Of a stretch of DNA of 64,000 nt, positions 53,677 through 62,458 are shown one piece after another. A program made the translations under genes and the position numbers. The notes beneath the pieces are model-generated. The model was not told where the DNA came from. It searched no databases and was given only the letters and a program-made list of their open reading frames with translations. Source of the stretch: Phycisphaerales bacterium (GTDB lineage: Bacteria > Planctomycetota > Phycisphaerae > Phycisphaerales > SM1A02); contig JAKVBT010000005.1 of assembly GCA_022446905.1 (NCBI GenBank), forward strand, positions 676,451-740,450, in the 5' to 3' direction. Every line of letters starts with the position of its first letter. Positions within the stretch are counted from its first letter, which is position 1.

Positions 53677-55718
53677 GGCAGGCCTCCTCCACTGAGCCAT
53701 TGATCCCACAATGTGGTCATAGCCCGCTCAATCATCAGCAATTGATCAACAGCATCCCGCGATGAAACAAGGTCAATTTCAACTGCAGGCTGTTCAAGTC
53801 GTTGTGCCATCGCCTGCAATGTGCGCAGGCGAAGCCGCACCACGTCGTCCAATTGGAGAGACCAACGACCATCGGCTTCAACAGGCAGTCCAGTCCATCC
53901 ATGAGTCACCGCAGCGACTACGTGCTCGCCGACACCGCCAATCAATGCAGCCTCACGACCAAGAGATTCTTCCCACTGATCCCACAGAACTTTGGAAGCA
54001 AGACGAGCAGCATGTAACTCAATGACCCGCCGCGCAATGGACTGCTCTGCAGCAACAGCCCAATCTGGCGATGCCTCCTGAAGAACGTTGTCATCAGCAA
54101 TTGTTGCCACAAAGTTTCTGACATCGCCCGACGGACTGCTTGGGGGCGGCGCATCAAGCAGCGCGCGTATGACACCAACATCATTCATGTGCCGGTCAAT
54201 CAACAAGGATTGCATCGCAGTACGTGGCCGCAGATCGCCATACATGGCCTGTCGAGCGGCTGTCTGCGCATCAGATGCGCTCAGTGGCCCGATCGTATCC
54301 TTGATGCGCCGCAATGCCCCTGACATACCTTGCATGCCACGTGACGGCCCGAGATCCCCTGGAGCATCGCCGTCCCGAATCTGCGACGGCAGTATGCCAT
54401 CGCCAAGAGGACGAGCTTCAAGTTGACTCAACTGTCCTATGGCCGTCGAGTGAAGATTGCGACCTAATGCAATTGACAATGCTGCTTCATTTAAAAGTCG
54501 CTGTCGACGCAGAAGAGCAACACGCTCAATCGTTGATGATGGCTGCTGATCGGCGAGTGATTCCTCTACCGATCGCCAGGTGGCAGACCAAACCAAATCG
54601 CCCTGCGTGATTTCTGTCGACCAGTCCACTGGCCCTAAGGCCGGGTCCAATTCACGCATCGGCCTCTGCACTTCATGGGCAGCCAGAGCGCTGTCAAGAA
54701 CAGGATCGTGACTGACATCAGCAATGTCCGCCATAAGTGCATACCAAGCCTCTGCATCAACACCTTCTTGGGATGCTGACAGGAGCGCATTTAAGTGTGT
54801 ACTTCCAGTTGCTGCCAGAGAGAGGGCATCAACCAAGGCCAATACGATTTGCCCGCGACGGGCCTTGTTCATATCGGGCCATGCACGCACGACTTGCCTG
54901 AGCAACTCCACGAGATCCTTATCAGCGGATGGCGCCGCTGACACCAACCCACGCCCCACTTCAAGAACGCGCGACATAGATACATGGTTCATTGGCAGCG
55001 CAGCATTTGACGCAGGGAACGATTCTTCCTTGGCAACAAATGCTGGCTCAGGTGCTGGCTGCATTTCAACCAGCAAAGGTGGACTGCTCGAAGCGACTTT
55101 AGGCTCATCCACAAGCGCAACAGACTGCTGAGATGATGGCTCAGGCCAGAACAGGATTCCGGCGACAAATATCGAGAGGACGATCCAGGCAAATGGCATC
55201 CAACGCCGAGCTGAACTCCCTTGGACAGCATTAGGTACTGATCCTGGAGTGGAGACACCCGCCGCCATCCTTTGTGAGCGCAACCAATCTGCCATGCCAT
55301 GCAGCACGGGAACGAAGCGATCGAGAGGCAATCCATGCCGAGCAGCAAGGCCTATTGCCCGCCGCCTAGTGCGGGGAGTCCAACCACCACGAAGTACCGC
55401 GAGCAAACGACGATCAAATGCAGTCAACTGCCTTCCATGGGCTCTTGGATGATGCTGATGAGCCCCAAGGCTGGTTAATAGAACTGAACGTGCATCCGTG
55501 AGTGTGGTCTCCGCAGCAATCCGTATCGCCTCAGGAAGTTCGCTTGCTCGCACTATTTCACAGGCATGACGCCATGCATGCTCGACACCCTGCCGATCGT
55601 ATTGAAGATTCCCAAATCCCAGCAAAACTTGCGGTGGCGCGGACTGTGGCACATCCAGCAGTTGTGCTGCCGGCAGAGGTAGACGCATCAATGCACTTGG
55701 TCGCTGCGCCTGATTCAT
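53673..55718 (-). CDS. Single-TM protein of ExbBD operon, function unknown
   Basis: 681 residues. The N-terminal cytoplasmic part (about 1-170) is helical and rich in Arg/His; one TM segment (WMPFAWIVLSIFVAGILFW) follows near residue 175. The periplasmic part of about 480 residues is helical with no motif I know. The start at 55718 sits in an ATGA overlap with the preceding TPR-like gene; longer starts would lie within that gene. Topology suggests it links a cytoplasmic element to the periplasmic machinery. Confidence 0.75.
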   Translation of the reverse strand: MNQAQRPSALMRLPLPAAQLLDVPQSAPPQVLLGFGNLQYDRQGVEHAWRHACEIVRASELPEAIRIAAETTLTDARSVLLTSLGAHQHHPRAHGRQLTAFDRRLLAVLRGGWTPRTRRRAIGLAARHGLPLDRFVPVLHGMADWLRSQRMAAGVSTPGSVPNAVQGSSARRWMPFAWIVLSIFVAGILFWPEPSSQQSVALVDEPKVASSSPPLLVEMQPAPEPAFVAKEESFPASNAALPMNHVSMSRVLEVGRGLVSAAPSADKDLVELLRQVVRAWPDMNKARRGQIVLALVDALSLAATGSTHLNALLSASQEGVDAEAWYALMADIADVSHDPVLDSALAAHEVQRPMRELDPALGPVDWSTEITQGDLVWSATWRSVEESLADQQPSSTIERVALLRRQRLLNEAALSIALGRNLHSTAIGQLSQLEARPLGDGILPSQIRDGDAPGDLGPSRGMQGMSGALRRIKDTIGPLSASDAQTAARQAMYGDLRPRTAMQSLLIDRHMNDVGVIRALLDAPPPSSPSGDVRNFVATIADDNVLQEASPDWAVAAEQSIARRVIELHAARLASKVLWDQWEESLGREAALIGGVGEHVVAAVTHGWTGLPVEADGRWSLQLDDVVRLRLRTLQAMAQRLEQPAVEIDLVSSRDAVDQLLMIERAMTTLWDQWLSGGGLP

Positions 55719-58072
55719 GGCGCATCCCCTTGAGCTAGATCCGCCTCTAAACGAAGCAGAAGTTCGCCCCATGGCGAAGGCCCCCCAGTCGGATACAGAC
55801 CAACATGTTGTCGCGCTGCAGCAGTTGCCCGCGGCAGGTCGACAAAGGACAACGCGTAAATGCCCTCGTAACGTGACCGAAACCACGCATCGCTTGTAGC
55901 TGGCAATGCATGATTGGCCCGTTGCCACCACAGCACCGCAGAATGCCAATCCTGCTGAGCCGATGCCGCCCCCGCCCGCGCGATCAACAACTCTGACGAC
56001 CCCTTCCCCAGCTCCAAGACACCCTCAAGAAGCTGGAGTGCTACTGTGTCCCTCGGGTTCCGGCGAAGCATCATTGAAGCCAGCATGCCGATCTGTGCGC
56101 GGACATTTGGGGGCACTTCTCCAAGTGGCATTGCCAGCGCTGCCGCGACTGCGGCCAACACATCCTCGTCTGTGAGATCATCTCGAGCAGCAAAGACGAT
56201 CTCCCGAAGGGCCGTCTTGACTGCAGGATCACTGCGATCCAAGATCATTGCTGCTCGCGCATCGCTTTCAGCCTGAACCAGGTCCCCCTGCTGCGCATGC
56301 CATCGTGCACGCAGCGATCGAAGTTCGACAGAAGTATCTACCACACCAACTTCTTGCGCATAATTGAGCGCTAGCTCACAGTCATCAACGCCACCAGACC
56401 CAAGTGCCAGAGATACAGAGGCCACACGGGCCGCTACTAGTCTGACCTGCGCCGGGTCACTGCTCTCAAGAAGTATGGGCATGACGGTACGCACATAGGA
56501 TGCCAGCACCTCTGGAACTTCAGGCTGCTGAAGCACCTGGTACCAAGCCACCACCTCCAGCGCCTGATCGATGAGCGCACGGTCTGGATCCGTACTGGGA
56601 ATCGCGAGCAATCGATCCATGACATCTGGACCAAGTCGCCCAGAAAGCGAAGCAAGTTGCAGTACATGTCGACGCCACCAACGGCCCGACGGCTGTTCAT
56701 GAACTGATCGTTCCAAGAGTTCAATCAACCGTGGACTGCTCGGCTGCGCTTCTGCCATCGCATCGATTGCCAGCGCCAGACACTCATCGACCTGAAATCC
56801 TGCGTCCGCAGAAGCCACATATGCAGCGGCCGCTTCTATCGCCTCGCCTGCCTTCCGCCACGCCCAACCAAGTTGATAATCGTACGTATTGGGCAGACCA
56901 GTTCCGCCGCTGCTTGCATGATTCCCAGCCTCCGCCATGCGAACCGCCACCTCACGCCATGCCTCAGGCTGCGCATCACGCTCTAGTGCCTGATCCCATG
57001 CAGCCAGCGCCTCGGCCAATGCCGCCAACGGACCAGTCACCACCAAGGGGCAGCGGCGCGCGACCAATCGCAAACGCTCTAAATCCTGCAATTCATGCAA
57101 CCTGCCGATCGCAGTGGACACTACTTGCGTTGCCTCAGACGTTGACTGGGCACAAGACTCCAAGGCGGCCAAGACCAGAAGATCTGGGTCATCCTCAGCA
57201 GATTGCTCAATTTCACGACTGATCAGATCAAAACGACCTGCTGCAGCAGCGACAAAAACGTGCCATCTTGCGGCCTCAGCTCGAACGACATCTGGAACCA
57301 CTGTATTGGTCGCCGCCTGTATCCACTCCAAAGCAGCATCGTGTCGATCAGTAGCAGATTCAACAAGGGCCAACCCAAGCATGCTGCGGGCAACCGTTGG
57401 ATCACGACGCAAATCCAACGAAGCATATTTTGGCGACAGCCGATTGGCCGGGAGTTCCAGCACCCGAGCAAAGGACTCTGTGGCATTGCGCCGGGCAACA
57501 ATATCGCCAGAGGCAATGCTCTCAAGCAAACGTGCCCACCCATTCAAAGACCATGCCCTTCGAATCAGCCGATCGATGGCCACCATTTCATCACGACGGG
57601 CTATCGCCACAGCGGCAGTGCCTGCACCTGGCGTATCAGCCAACTGATCACGTCGCCGCTCCAAGTCACGAATCAACAACTTGATGCGTCGACTTGAAAA
57701 AGAGGAAGTGGCTGGCACATACTGCTCCGCCTTGCCGAGTCGACGCATCCACTGAGCTCGATGCATGGTTCGAATTGCAGAGGAAGCCAACTCCAGTTCG
57801 AGTTCTGCAGCAAGCAATAAATTCAGCTCGCCAAGGATCGCCTCTCCCTGCGCCTGACGATGCTGCTGCAACATTGGGTCAGCCAACTCGCGCAGATCAG
57901 ATGCGATGGCCTGCGCAGCTAAAGCGACATCCTCGGGTGACTGCCGGTGCCGCAACATGGCCTCTACTACACAATGGCTCATGTCCTGCTCTCGCAGCCA
58001 ATCAGCCACTGTCTGGCCATCGCCAGTAAGCATGCAGGTCGCAAGAACCACTTCAAGGAACATCAAGATCAT
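55715..58072 (-). CDS. TPR-like helical protein of ExbBD operon
   Basis: About 785 residues. A weak signal (MILMFLEVVLATCMLTGDG) may export it. The body is an alpha-helical solenoid with TPR-like units (ALEWIQAATNTVVPDVVRAEAAR, LNYAQEVGVVDTSVELRSLRARW, ARAAMILDRSDPAVKTALREIV). Starts at 58072 and 58063 are possible; both overlap the end of the second ExbD gene. It is likely a periplasmic partner of the energised complex. The specific role is unknown. Confidence 0.78.
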   Translation of the reverse strand: MILMFLEVVLATCMLTGDGQTVADWLREQDMSHCVVEAMLRHRQSPEDVALAAQAIASDLRELADPMLQQHRQAQGEAILGELNLLLAAELELELASSAIRTMHRAQWMRRLGKAEQYVPATSSFSSRRIKLLIRDLERRRDQLADTPGAGTAAVAIARRDEMVAIDRLIRRAWSLNGWARLLESIASGDIVARRNATESFARVLELPANRLSPKYASLDLRRDPTVARSMLGLALVESATDRHDAALEWIQAATNTVVPDVVRAEAARWHVFVAAAAGRFDLISREIEQSAEDDPDLLVLAALESCAQSTSEATQVVSTAIGRLHELQDLERLRLVARRCPLVVTGPLAALAEALAAWDQALERDAQPEAWREVAVRMAEAGNHASSGGTGLPNTYDYQLGWAWRKAGEAIEAAAAYVASADAGFQVDECLALAIDAMAEAQPSSPRLIELLERSVHEQPSGRWWRRHVLQLASLSGRLGPDVMDRLLAIPSTDPDRALIDQALEVVAWYQVLQQPEVPEVLASYVRTVMPILLESSDPAQVRLVAARVASVSLALGSGGVDDCELALNYAQEVGVVDTSVELRSLRARWHAQQGDLVQAESDARAAMILDRSDPAVKTALREIVFAARDDLTDEDVLAAVAAALAMPLGEVPPNVRAQIGMLASMMLRRNPRDTVALQLLEGVLELGKGSSELLIARAGAASAQQDWHSAVLWWQRANHALPATSDAWFRSRYEGIYALSFVDLPRATAAARQHVGLYPTGGPSPWGELLLRLEADLAQGDAP

Positions 58073-58469
58073 CCCATCGCACAGATTCAATTCCTGCTGC
58101 CCGAGCCGCCTCTACAACGGCCACGCCTGCGCCGACTGGCACATTCCCATCAGGGGACACGGTGAGCCCTGCATCCCCAGCAAGATTGGCCATCACAATC
58201 TGAAGATCCTCAGGATCCTGAATCTGATGCGCCCCGATGCGCCATTCCGGCTGGTCACCAACCATGACAATGCGTACGACCTGTGGCTCCAGACTCGCCG
58301 TCTGAGAAGAGCGACCAGTCAGGTGCGTCGTCAGTGTGGCCTCCTGTGGCCGAATGATGGTCGCCACCATAAAAAAGATCAGCAACAGAAAAACCACATC
58401 AATCATGCTTGCGAGGCTGAGGGTGGCCCGCTTTCTAGAATGAGTTTGTTCGGTCCCAAAATGCATCAT
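58053..58469 (-). CDS. exbD: Biopolymer transport protein ExbD/TolR, second copy
   Basis: 138 residues. A short cytoplasmic N-terminus leads to the TM helix LASMIDVVFLLLIFFMVAT with the conserved proton-path Asp, then a periplasmic TolR-type domain ending at the conserved AGIESVRWDDLD. The start overlaps the first ExbD stop by one base (TGATG). Two different ExbD proteins with one ExbB are common in planctomycete and Bacteroidota systems. Confidence 0.92.
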   Translation of the reverse strand: MMHFGTEQTHSRKRATLSLASMIDVVFLLLIFFMVATIIRPQEATLTTHLTGRSSQTASLEPQVVRIVMVGDQPEWRIGAHQIQDPEDLQIVMANLAGDAGLTVSPDGNVPVGAGVAVVEAARAAGIESVRWDDLDVP

Positions 58470-58879
58470 CAGCGATCCGTCACCACACCAAGATCGAGTT
58501 GACGCACCCCAAGTGACCGCAAGGCATCAAGCACAGGGTCAAGTTGCATGGATAGGCATCTCCGATCCGCACGAACAAGCACACGACGGTCACTGGGCGA
58601 ATCACCAACTACTGATCCCAACAAGCCCACCGGAATTGGTTCGGGTAGTTGACCACGTCGGATCACGCCCTCGGCATCAACATGCAATACCAAATCATGA
58701 ATGTCCGAAACCACGCGCTGTCCTGTCTCTTCTGGAAGCAACATGTCTTCTGGCCAACGATGCGCTACAGTTGCAGCAACCATAAAAAACACAATCAGAA
58801 GGAAAACGACATCGATCATGGCCGTCAAATCAATTGACGAGCCCGCTGCCGTAAGGGATGAAGTACGACCGAAACGCAT
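58469..58879 (-). CDS. exbD: Biopolymer transport protein ExbD/TolR, first copy
   Basis: 136 residues. TM helix DLTAMIDVVFLLIVFFMVAA with the conserved Asp, then a periplasmic domain with VLVRADRRCLSMQLDPVLDALRSLGVRQLDLGVV, the ExbD C-terminal pattern. It starts one base inside the exbB stop (TGATG). With ExbB it forms a proton-driven motor in the inner membrane. Confidence 0.93.
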   Translation of the reverse strand: MRFGRTSSLTAAGSSIDLTAMIDVVFLLIVFFMVAATVAHRWPEDMLLPEETGQRVVSDIHDLVLHVDAEGVIRRGQLPEPIPVGLLGSVVGDSPSDRRVLVRADRRCLSMQLDPVLDALRSLGVRQLDLGVVTDR

Positions 58880-59553
58880 CAGGCCCCACCACTCCGCTCA
58901 ATCAACCCAGCCATACCATCAGACAAGTCGGCCACTTCACTTGCCAGCGCCTCCACTCGATTACGAAACCATGAATGCGCCGCCACACACGGAATGGCCA
59001 GTGACAGACCAAGCAGTGTGGTCACTAGCGCCATACTGATGTCCCCTGCCAGTTCCGCATACTGAGAAGAACCCCCGTCTGAAATGGTGTCAAAGGCGCC
59101 CACCATTCCAAGGACCGTGCCAAGCAAGCCCAGCAGCGGCGCGATCGCCGCAACAAGCGACAATGGTTCCAGGGAGCGTAAATATCGCGCGACCTCTTCC
59201 CTGCCAGAATCTTCCATTGCCGTGCGAACTTCAAATACGCCCATCGGAGAAGCGATCTGCCGTTCTAATCCAGCACCAACTACATGCGACAGCATGCTGC
59301 TATTGGCCGGATCCCGAGTGAGACGAAGTGCCACAGCCAGATCCCCAGCCGACAGCGATTGCCGCATGGACTCGACCAACTCGTCCGGCATCATTGCGCC
59401 GCGACGTATTTGAATGAAATGTACGAGCACCAAGGCCAAAGCGATAACGCTTAGGGCAATGATGATCCAACCAACCAACCCCCCATCCTGCACAATATCC
59501 CACCAAGATCTTCCAGGTGAGACCACAGTGGATGTGGCAATCAAAATCTTCAT
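58879..59553 (-). CDS. exbB: MotA/TolQ/ExbB proton channel protein
   Basis: 224 residues with three TM helices: GGLVGWIIIALSVIALAL near residue 25, LVAAIAPLLGLLGTVLGMVGAF (the ExbB/TolQ signature) and ISMALVTTLLGLSLAIPCVAAHSWF. It forms the pentameric channel around ExbD. Its start overlaps the preceding gene's stop (ATGA at 59550-59553). The first in-frame Met is used; no signal peptide. Confidence 0.93.
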   Translation of the reverse strand: MKILIATSTVVSPGRSWWDIVQDGGLVGWIIIALSVIALALVLVHFIQIRRGAMMPDELVESMRQSLSAGDLAVALRLTRDPANSSMLSHVVGAGLERQIASPMGVFEVRTAMEDSGREEVARYLRSLEPLSLVAAIAPLLGLLGTVLGMVGAFDTISDGGSSQYAELAGDISMALVTTLLGLSLAIPCVAAHSWFRNRVEALASEVADLSDGMAGLIERSGGA

Positions 59554-60614
59554 GGTGTCGTTTTCTCCTCTTGATGTGTTCGCATAAGCAACTGGGTCAG
59601 GGAATGCGCATTTGAGACTGCTGGATGAGTCGGATAACGAGCCGCCAGCATGCGATGCAATGTCTGTGCAACTCCAGGGCGATCATCTTGGCGCATATGA
59701 GCTGACAATGCAGCCAGCGCCCACCCTGTCAGCATTGGGTTGGCCTCTCCTTGAGTTGCAGGCAGCCAAGCCAGTTCTGCCACCCCTGCTCGCTGTCGGC
59801 CGCGACCAGATTCAGACAGTAATGACCAACCGATCGCAAATCGAATCCAGATTTCTTTTTCAGCATCCGCAGCAGCGAGCATTGATTCCAGCTGTTGGCG
59901 CGCCTGCTGACGGTCCCCACGATCACCATAGATCGCGCGCACAAAACACATCAGCAGCCCTGTGTCATCCAACTGCTCACCCTCAGCAATAGCAAGCCAC
60001 TGCGCCACCAAAGACCCCATAAGGGGATCCGATGGCGTTCCATAACCACGCAGGTCATATGCCAGTCGGTCTCGCGCTACATTGTCTGGAAGAAGTGGAG
60101 GCAGCCAAGCACACCACCCCGTCTCAGAGTCGACAATAGGTTCCCAGTCGGCAGACAAACCTGAACGCAATCCACGCGTCACATCAAGCAGCGGCACCAC
60201 TGCCTCAGCCAACGCTCCACGATTGAGCAGGCATCGCAATGTGGCATCGGCTACAAACAGATCGGACCTGTCCATCTGGGCGTGCTCACGCGCTGGCAAC
60301 TCCCGTAGCAGCCGCTCGGCCCCTGTGAAATCACCGCGTTCCATGCGACGGCGAATGAGATTCAGCTGCTCCCCACGGGCTCCCCAACGCTGCCAACCCA
60401 CTCGTTCGCCCAGCTGCTCCCCCTCGATCTGTGAGATGCGATCCCATGGAATGGACTCGGTGCCGCCAACAACGGATACCAAAACGCCTCCCCGATCAAT
60501 CGAAGTGATCTGCCCATTGACTGGAACCTCCGAGCCAATAATCCGCAGCAGGTCGGCGCTCACCAGGGAAGTGCCCACCCAAAGGAGAACCACACCCATT
60601 GAGAAATACTTCAT
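59550..60614 (-). CDS. Secreted protein of ExbBD operon
   Basis: 354 residues. A signal peptide MKYFSMGVVLLWVGTSLVSA precedes a small beta domain (VNGQITSIDRGGVLVSVVGGTESIPWDRIS, resembling the SHD1/SLA1 or Sm-like folds seen in planctomycete secreted proteins) and then a helical TPR-like part. Function unknown. It lies between the vWA protein and exbB with ATGA overlaps on both sides. Confidence 0.78.
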   Translation of the reverse strand: MKYFSMGVVLLWVGTSLVSADLLRIIGSEVPVNGQITSIDRGGVLVSVVGGTESIPWDRISQIEGEQLGERVGWQRWGARGEQLNLIRRRMERGDFTGAERLLRELPAREHAQMDRSDLFVADATLRCLLNRGALAEAVVPLLDVTRGLRSGLSADWEPIVDSETGWCAWLPPLLPDNVARDRLAYDLRGYGTPSDPLMGSLVAQWLAIAEGEQLDDTGLLMCFVRAIYGDRGDRQQARQQLESMLAAADAEKEIWIRFAIGWSLLSESGRGRQRAGVAELAWLPATQGEANPMLTGWALAALSAHMRQDDRPGVAQTLHRMLAARYPTHPAVSNAHSLTQLLMRTHQEEKTTP

Positions 60615-61591
60615 GGTGCAACCCCGCCAAGAGGCACAATGGTGATTGAGCCCCCAGTTGGGCCCACCAATCGATCGAGGGGCGAATCCGGTGCTGCTTG
60701 TTCCAAAGCAGCTGCTGCATCATGAGTCAGAACCACTGCGTGAATAACCGACTCCAAGCCACGCCTGCGGTTGGCAGCAGACACACGATCAAGCATCAAT
60801 GACGCCGGACCAACCTCCCCATCCGTAAGAAAGAAAATCGCATCTGGCCGGTGCTGCCCTTCCATCACAGCAAGAAAGCCCGGCCCAGGCACGGTGCCAC
60901 CTGTGACCAAATCCGGAATCTCGTTGAGCAAGCGCCGACACATACTGTCGGCAATCCCCGCCTCGAGAGTGACCCAGCCCTGCCCAAAGGGTTGATAGAG
61001 ATCATCGCTATAGAACACCACACGCACACTGGCAAAGTCTGGCAATCCTCGAAGGGACTGACAGAGCTCACCAAGTGTTCTTTCGATGCGGGCCCCTGTC
61101 ATGCTGCCTGACATATCCACTACAAAGGCAATACGTCTGCCCTCTGCCCGCGCACCAAAAAACCCAGTCTCAGGCTCATCGATGGATGAAGGCAGTTCAA
61201 GACCGCCCCACCCGACACCATCTGGCCCTTGGCTATTTCCCGATGCCATCCCCTCCAGACTGGGACCAGATGGCAGTGGCGATGGCAAAAGATCCAGTGT
61301 TGCCGTCGGCAGGGTGATGCTGGACAAAGCTGAATCCAAACCTGATTCTGGCTGGACGGCGGGCATCTCAGACACAGAGTCCGCCATCAGTGGCGGTGGG
61401 CCCAGTTCGATACGAACAAGTGTCTCCCCGGACGAATTCCCAGGCATCCAACGTCCAGCAAGCCACCAGACCAGCACCAGATGCACCAGAACCGAGCCCA
61501 AGACCGCAAGCAGAAGCAAGCGATACCCTTTGGGGGATCTGCCTGTTTCCGCCGTCCACGCGTCCGCTTGCTGGGCTGAACCTACCTGCAT
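60611..61591 (-). CDS. TonB-like membrane segment fused to a vWA domain
   Basis: About 326 residues. A cytoplasmic N-terminus leads to one TM helix (LLLLAVLGSVLVHLVLVWWLAG) with Ser-x3-His (SVLVH), the TonB/TolA contact motif for ExbB/ExbD. A Pro/Ser/Leu linker of about 90 residues follows. The C-terminal half is a vWA domain: IAFVVDMSGSMTG (MIDAS DxSxS), the Thr position in VTGGTVPGPG, and FFLTDGEVG. ATG 61591 is favoured (TACGCT 7 nt upstream), ATG 61597 being the alternative. First gene of the eight-gene operon. Confidence 0.88.
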   Translation of the reverse strand: MQVGSAQQADAWTAETGRSPKGYRLLLLAVLGSVLVHLVLVWWLAGRWMPGNSSGETLVRIELGPPPLMADSVSEMPAVQPESGLDSALSSITLPTATLDLLPSPLPSGPSLEGMASGNSQGPDGVGWGGLELPSSIDEPETGFFGARAEGRRIAFVVDMSGSMTGARIERTLGELCQSLRGLPDFASVRVVFYSDDLYQPFGQGWVTLEAGIADSMCRRLLNEIPDLVTGGTVPGPGFLAVMEGQHRPDAIFFLTDGEVGPASLMLDRVSAANRRRGLESVIHAVVLTHDAAAALEQAAPDSPLDRLVGPTGGSITIVPLGGVAP

Positions 61592-61598
61592 ATCCATC

Positions 61599-61604
61599 AG
61601 CGTA
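61599..61604 (-). promoter_or_regulatory. Putative -10 (TACGCT) of vWA-ExbBD operon
   Basis: TACGCT lies 7 nt before ATG 61591, consistent with a leaderless operon transcript. The match to consensus is modest. Confidence 0.3.
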
Positions 61605-61665
61605 CCGCTGGTGGGGTTGACCCGGCAGCTCAAGCCGTTTCCAATAGGCACAGAACGAGGACACC

Positions 61666-62412
61666 ATGGCCGATACAGACCGACCTGACCGAATACTGCT
61701 CAAAATCAGCGGCGAGAGTTTCTCTGGACCAGATGACGGGGGCATCGACGCCACCGAGCTGGACACCATTGCCAGAGAGATTGCCGACGCGGCCTCTCAG
61801 GAGGTAGAACTGGCGGTTGTCGTCGGCGGCGGGAATATTCTCCGCGGGGCTCATCTTGCCAAGCGACTCAAGATTGACCAATCTTCAGCTGACTACATGG
61901 GCATGCTCGGCACCGTCATGAATGGCATTGCGTTGAAGGAAGCATTAGAACGACTCGGCCAACCAGCCCGGGTCATGTCCGCGATCAACATGCCAGCCAT
62001 TGCTGAACCATTTATTCGCAAGCGTGCCATTCGACATCTAGAAAAGGGTCGCGTGATCATTCTAGTAGCGGGCACGGGCAACCCATTCTTCACGACTGAT
62101 ACCTGCGCGTCTTTGCGCGCCATCGAACTGAACTGCACTCGACTCCTAAAAGCAACGAAGGTCGATGGAATCTACTCCTCTGACCCATCCAAGGACAAGA
62201 ACGCCACTCGATATGAAAGTCTTTCCTTCAGTGAAGCGATCGAGCGGCGACTTGGTGTCATGGACTTGACAGCACTGTCCATGTGCATGGAACACGATCT
62301 GCCTGTCGTTGTCTTTGACTTCAAAGAAACTGGCAACATCCGCCGGGTCGTCGGCGGCGATGCCATTGGCACTCTTGTCACCAACTCAGCAACACCAGTT
62401 GACACACACTGA
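61666..62412 (+). CDS. pyrH: UMP kinase
   Basis: 248 residues of the amino-acid-kinase fold. It starts ILLKISGESFSG, has VELAVVVGGGNILRG (UMP/ATP binding), DYMGMLGTVMNGIAL, and GTGNPFFTTDT, all typical of bacterial PyrH. It phosphorylates UMP to UDP. AACGAGGACACC before the ATG provides a Shine-Dalgarno. frr follows 46 bp on, the usual pairing, but rpsB-tsf, which often precede it, are absent. The upstream vWA operon is divergent. Confidence 0.96.
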   Translation: MADTDRPDRILLKISGESFSGPDDGGIDATELDTIAREIADAASQEVELAVVVGGGNILRGAHLAKRLKIDQSSADYMGMLGTVMNGIALKEALERLGQPARVMSAINMPAIAEPFIRKRAIRHLEKGRVIILVAGTGNPFFTTDTCASLRAIELNCTRLLKATKVDGIYSSDPSKDKNATRYESLSFSEAIERRLGVMDLTALSMCMEHDLPVVVFDFKETGNIRRVVGGDAIGTLVTNSATPVDTH

Positions 62413-62421
62413 ATCACCATC

Positions 62422-62436
62422 CGGGCAAACAGCCCG
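62422..62436 (+). other. Small hairpin between pyrH and frr
   Basis: CGGGC-AAACA-GCCCG could form in the 46-bp gap and modestly attenuate read-through; no T run. Confidence 0.25.
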
Positions 62437-62458
62437 ATAGCAAACTCTGGAGCGACCT

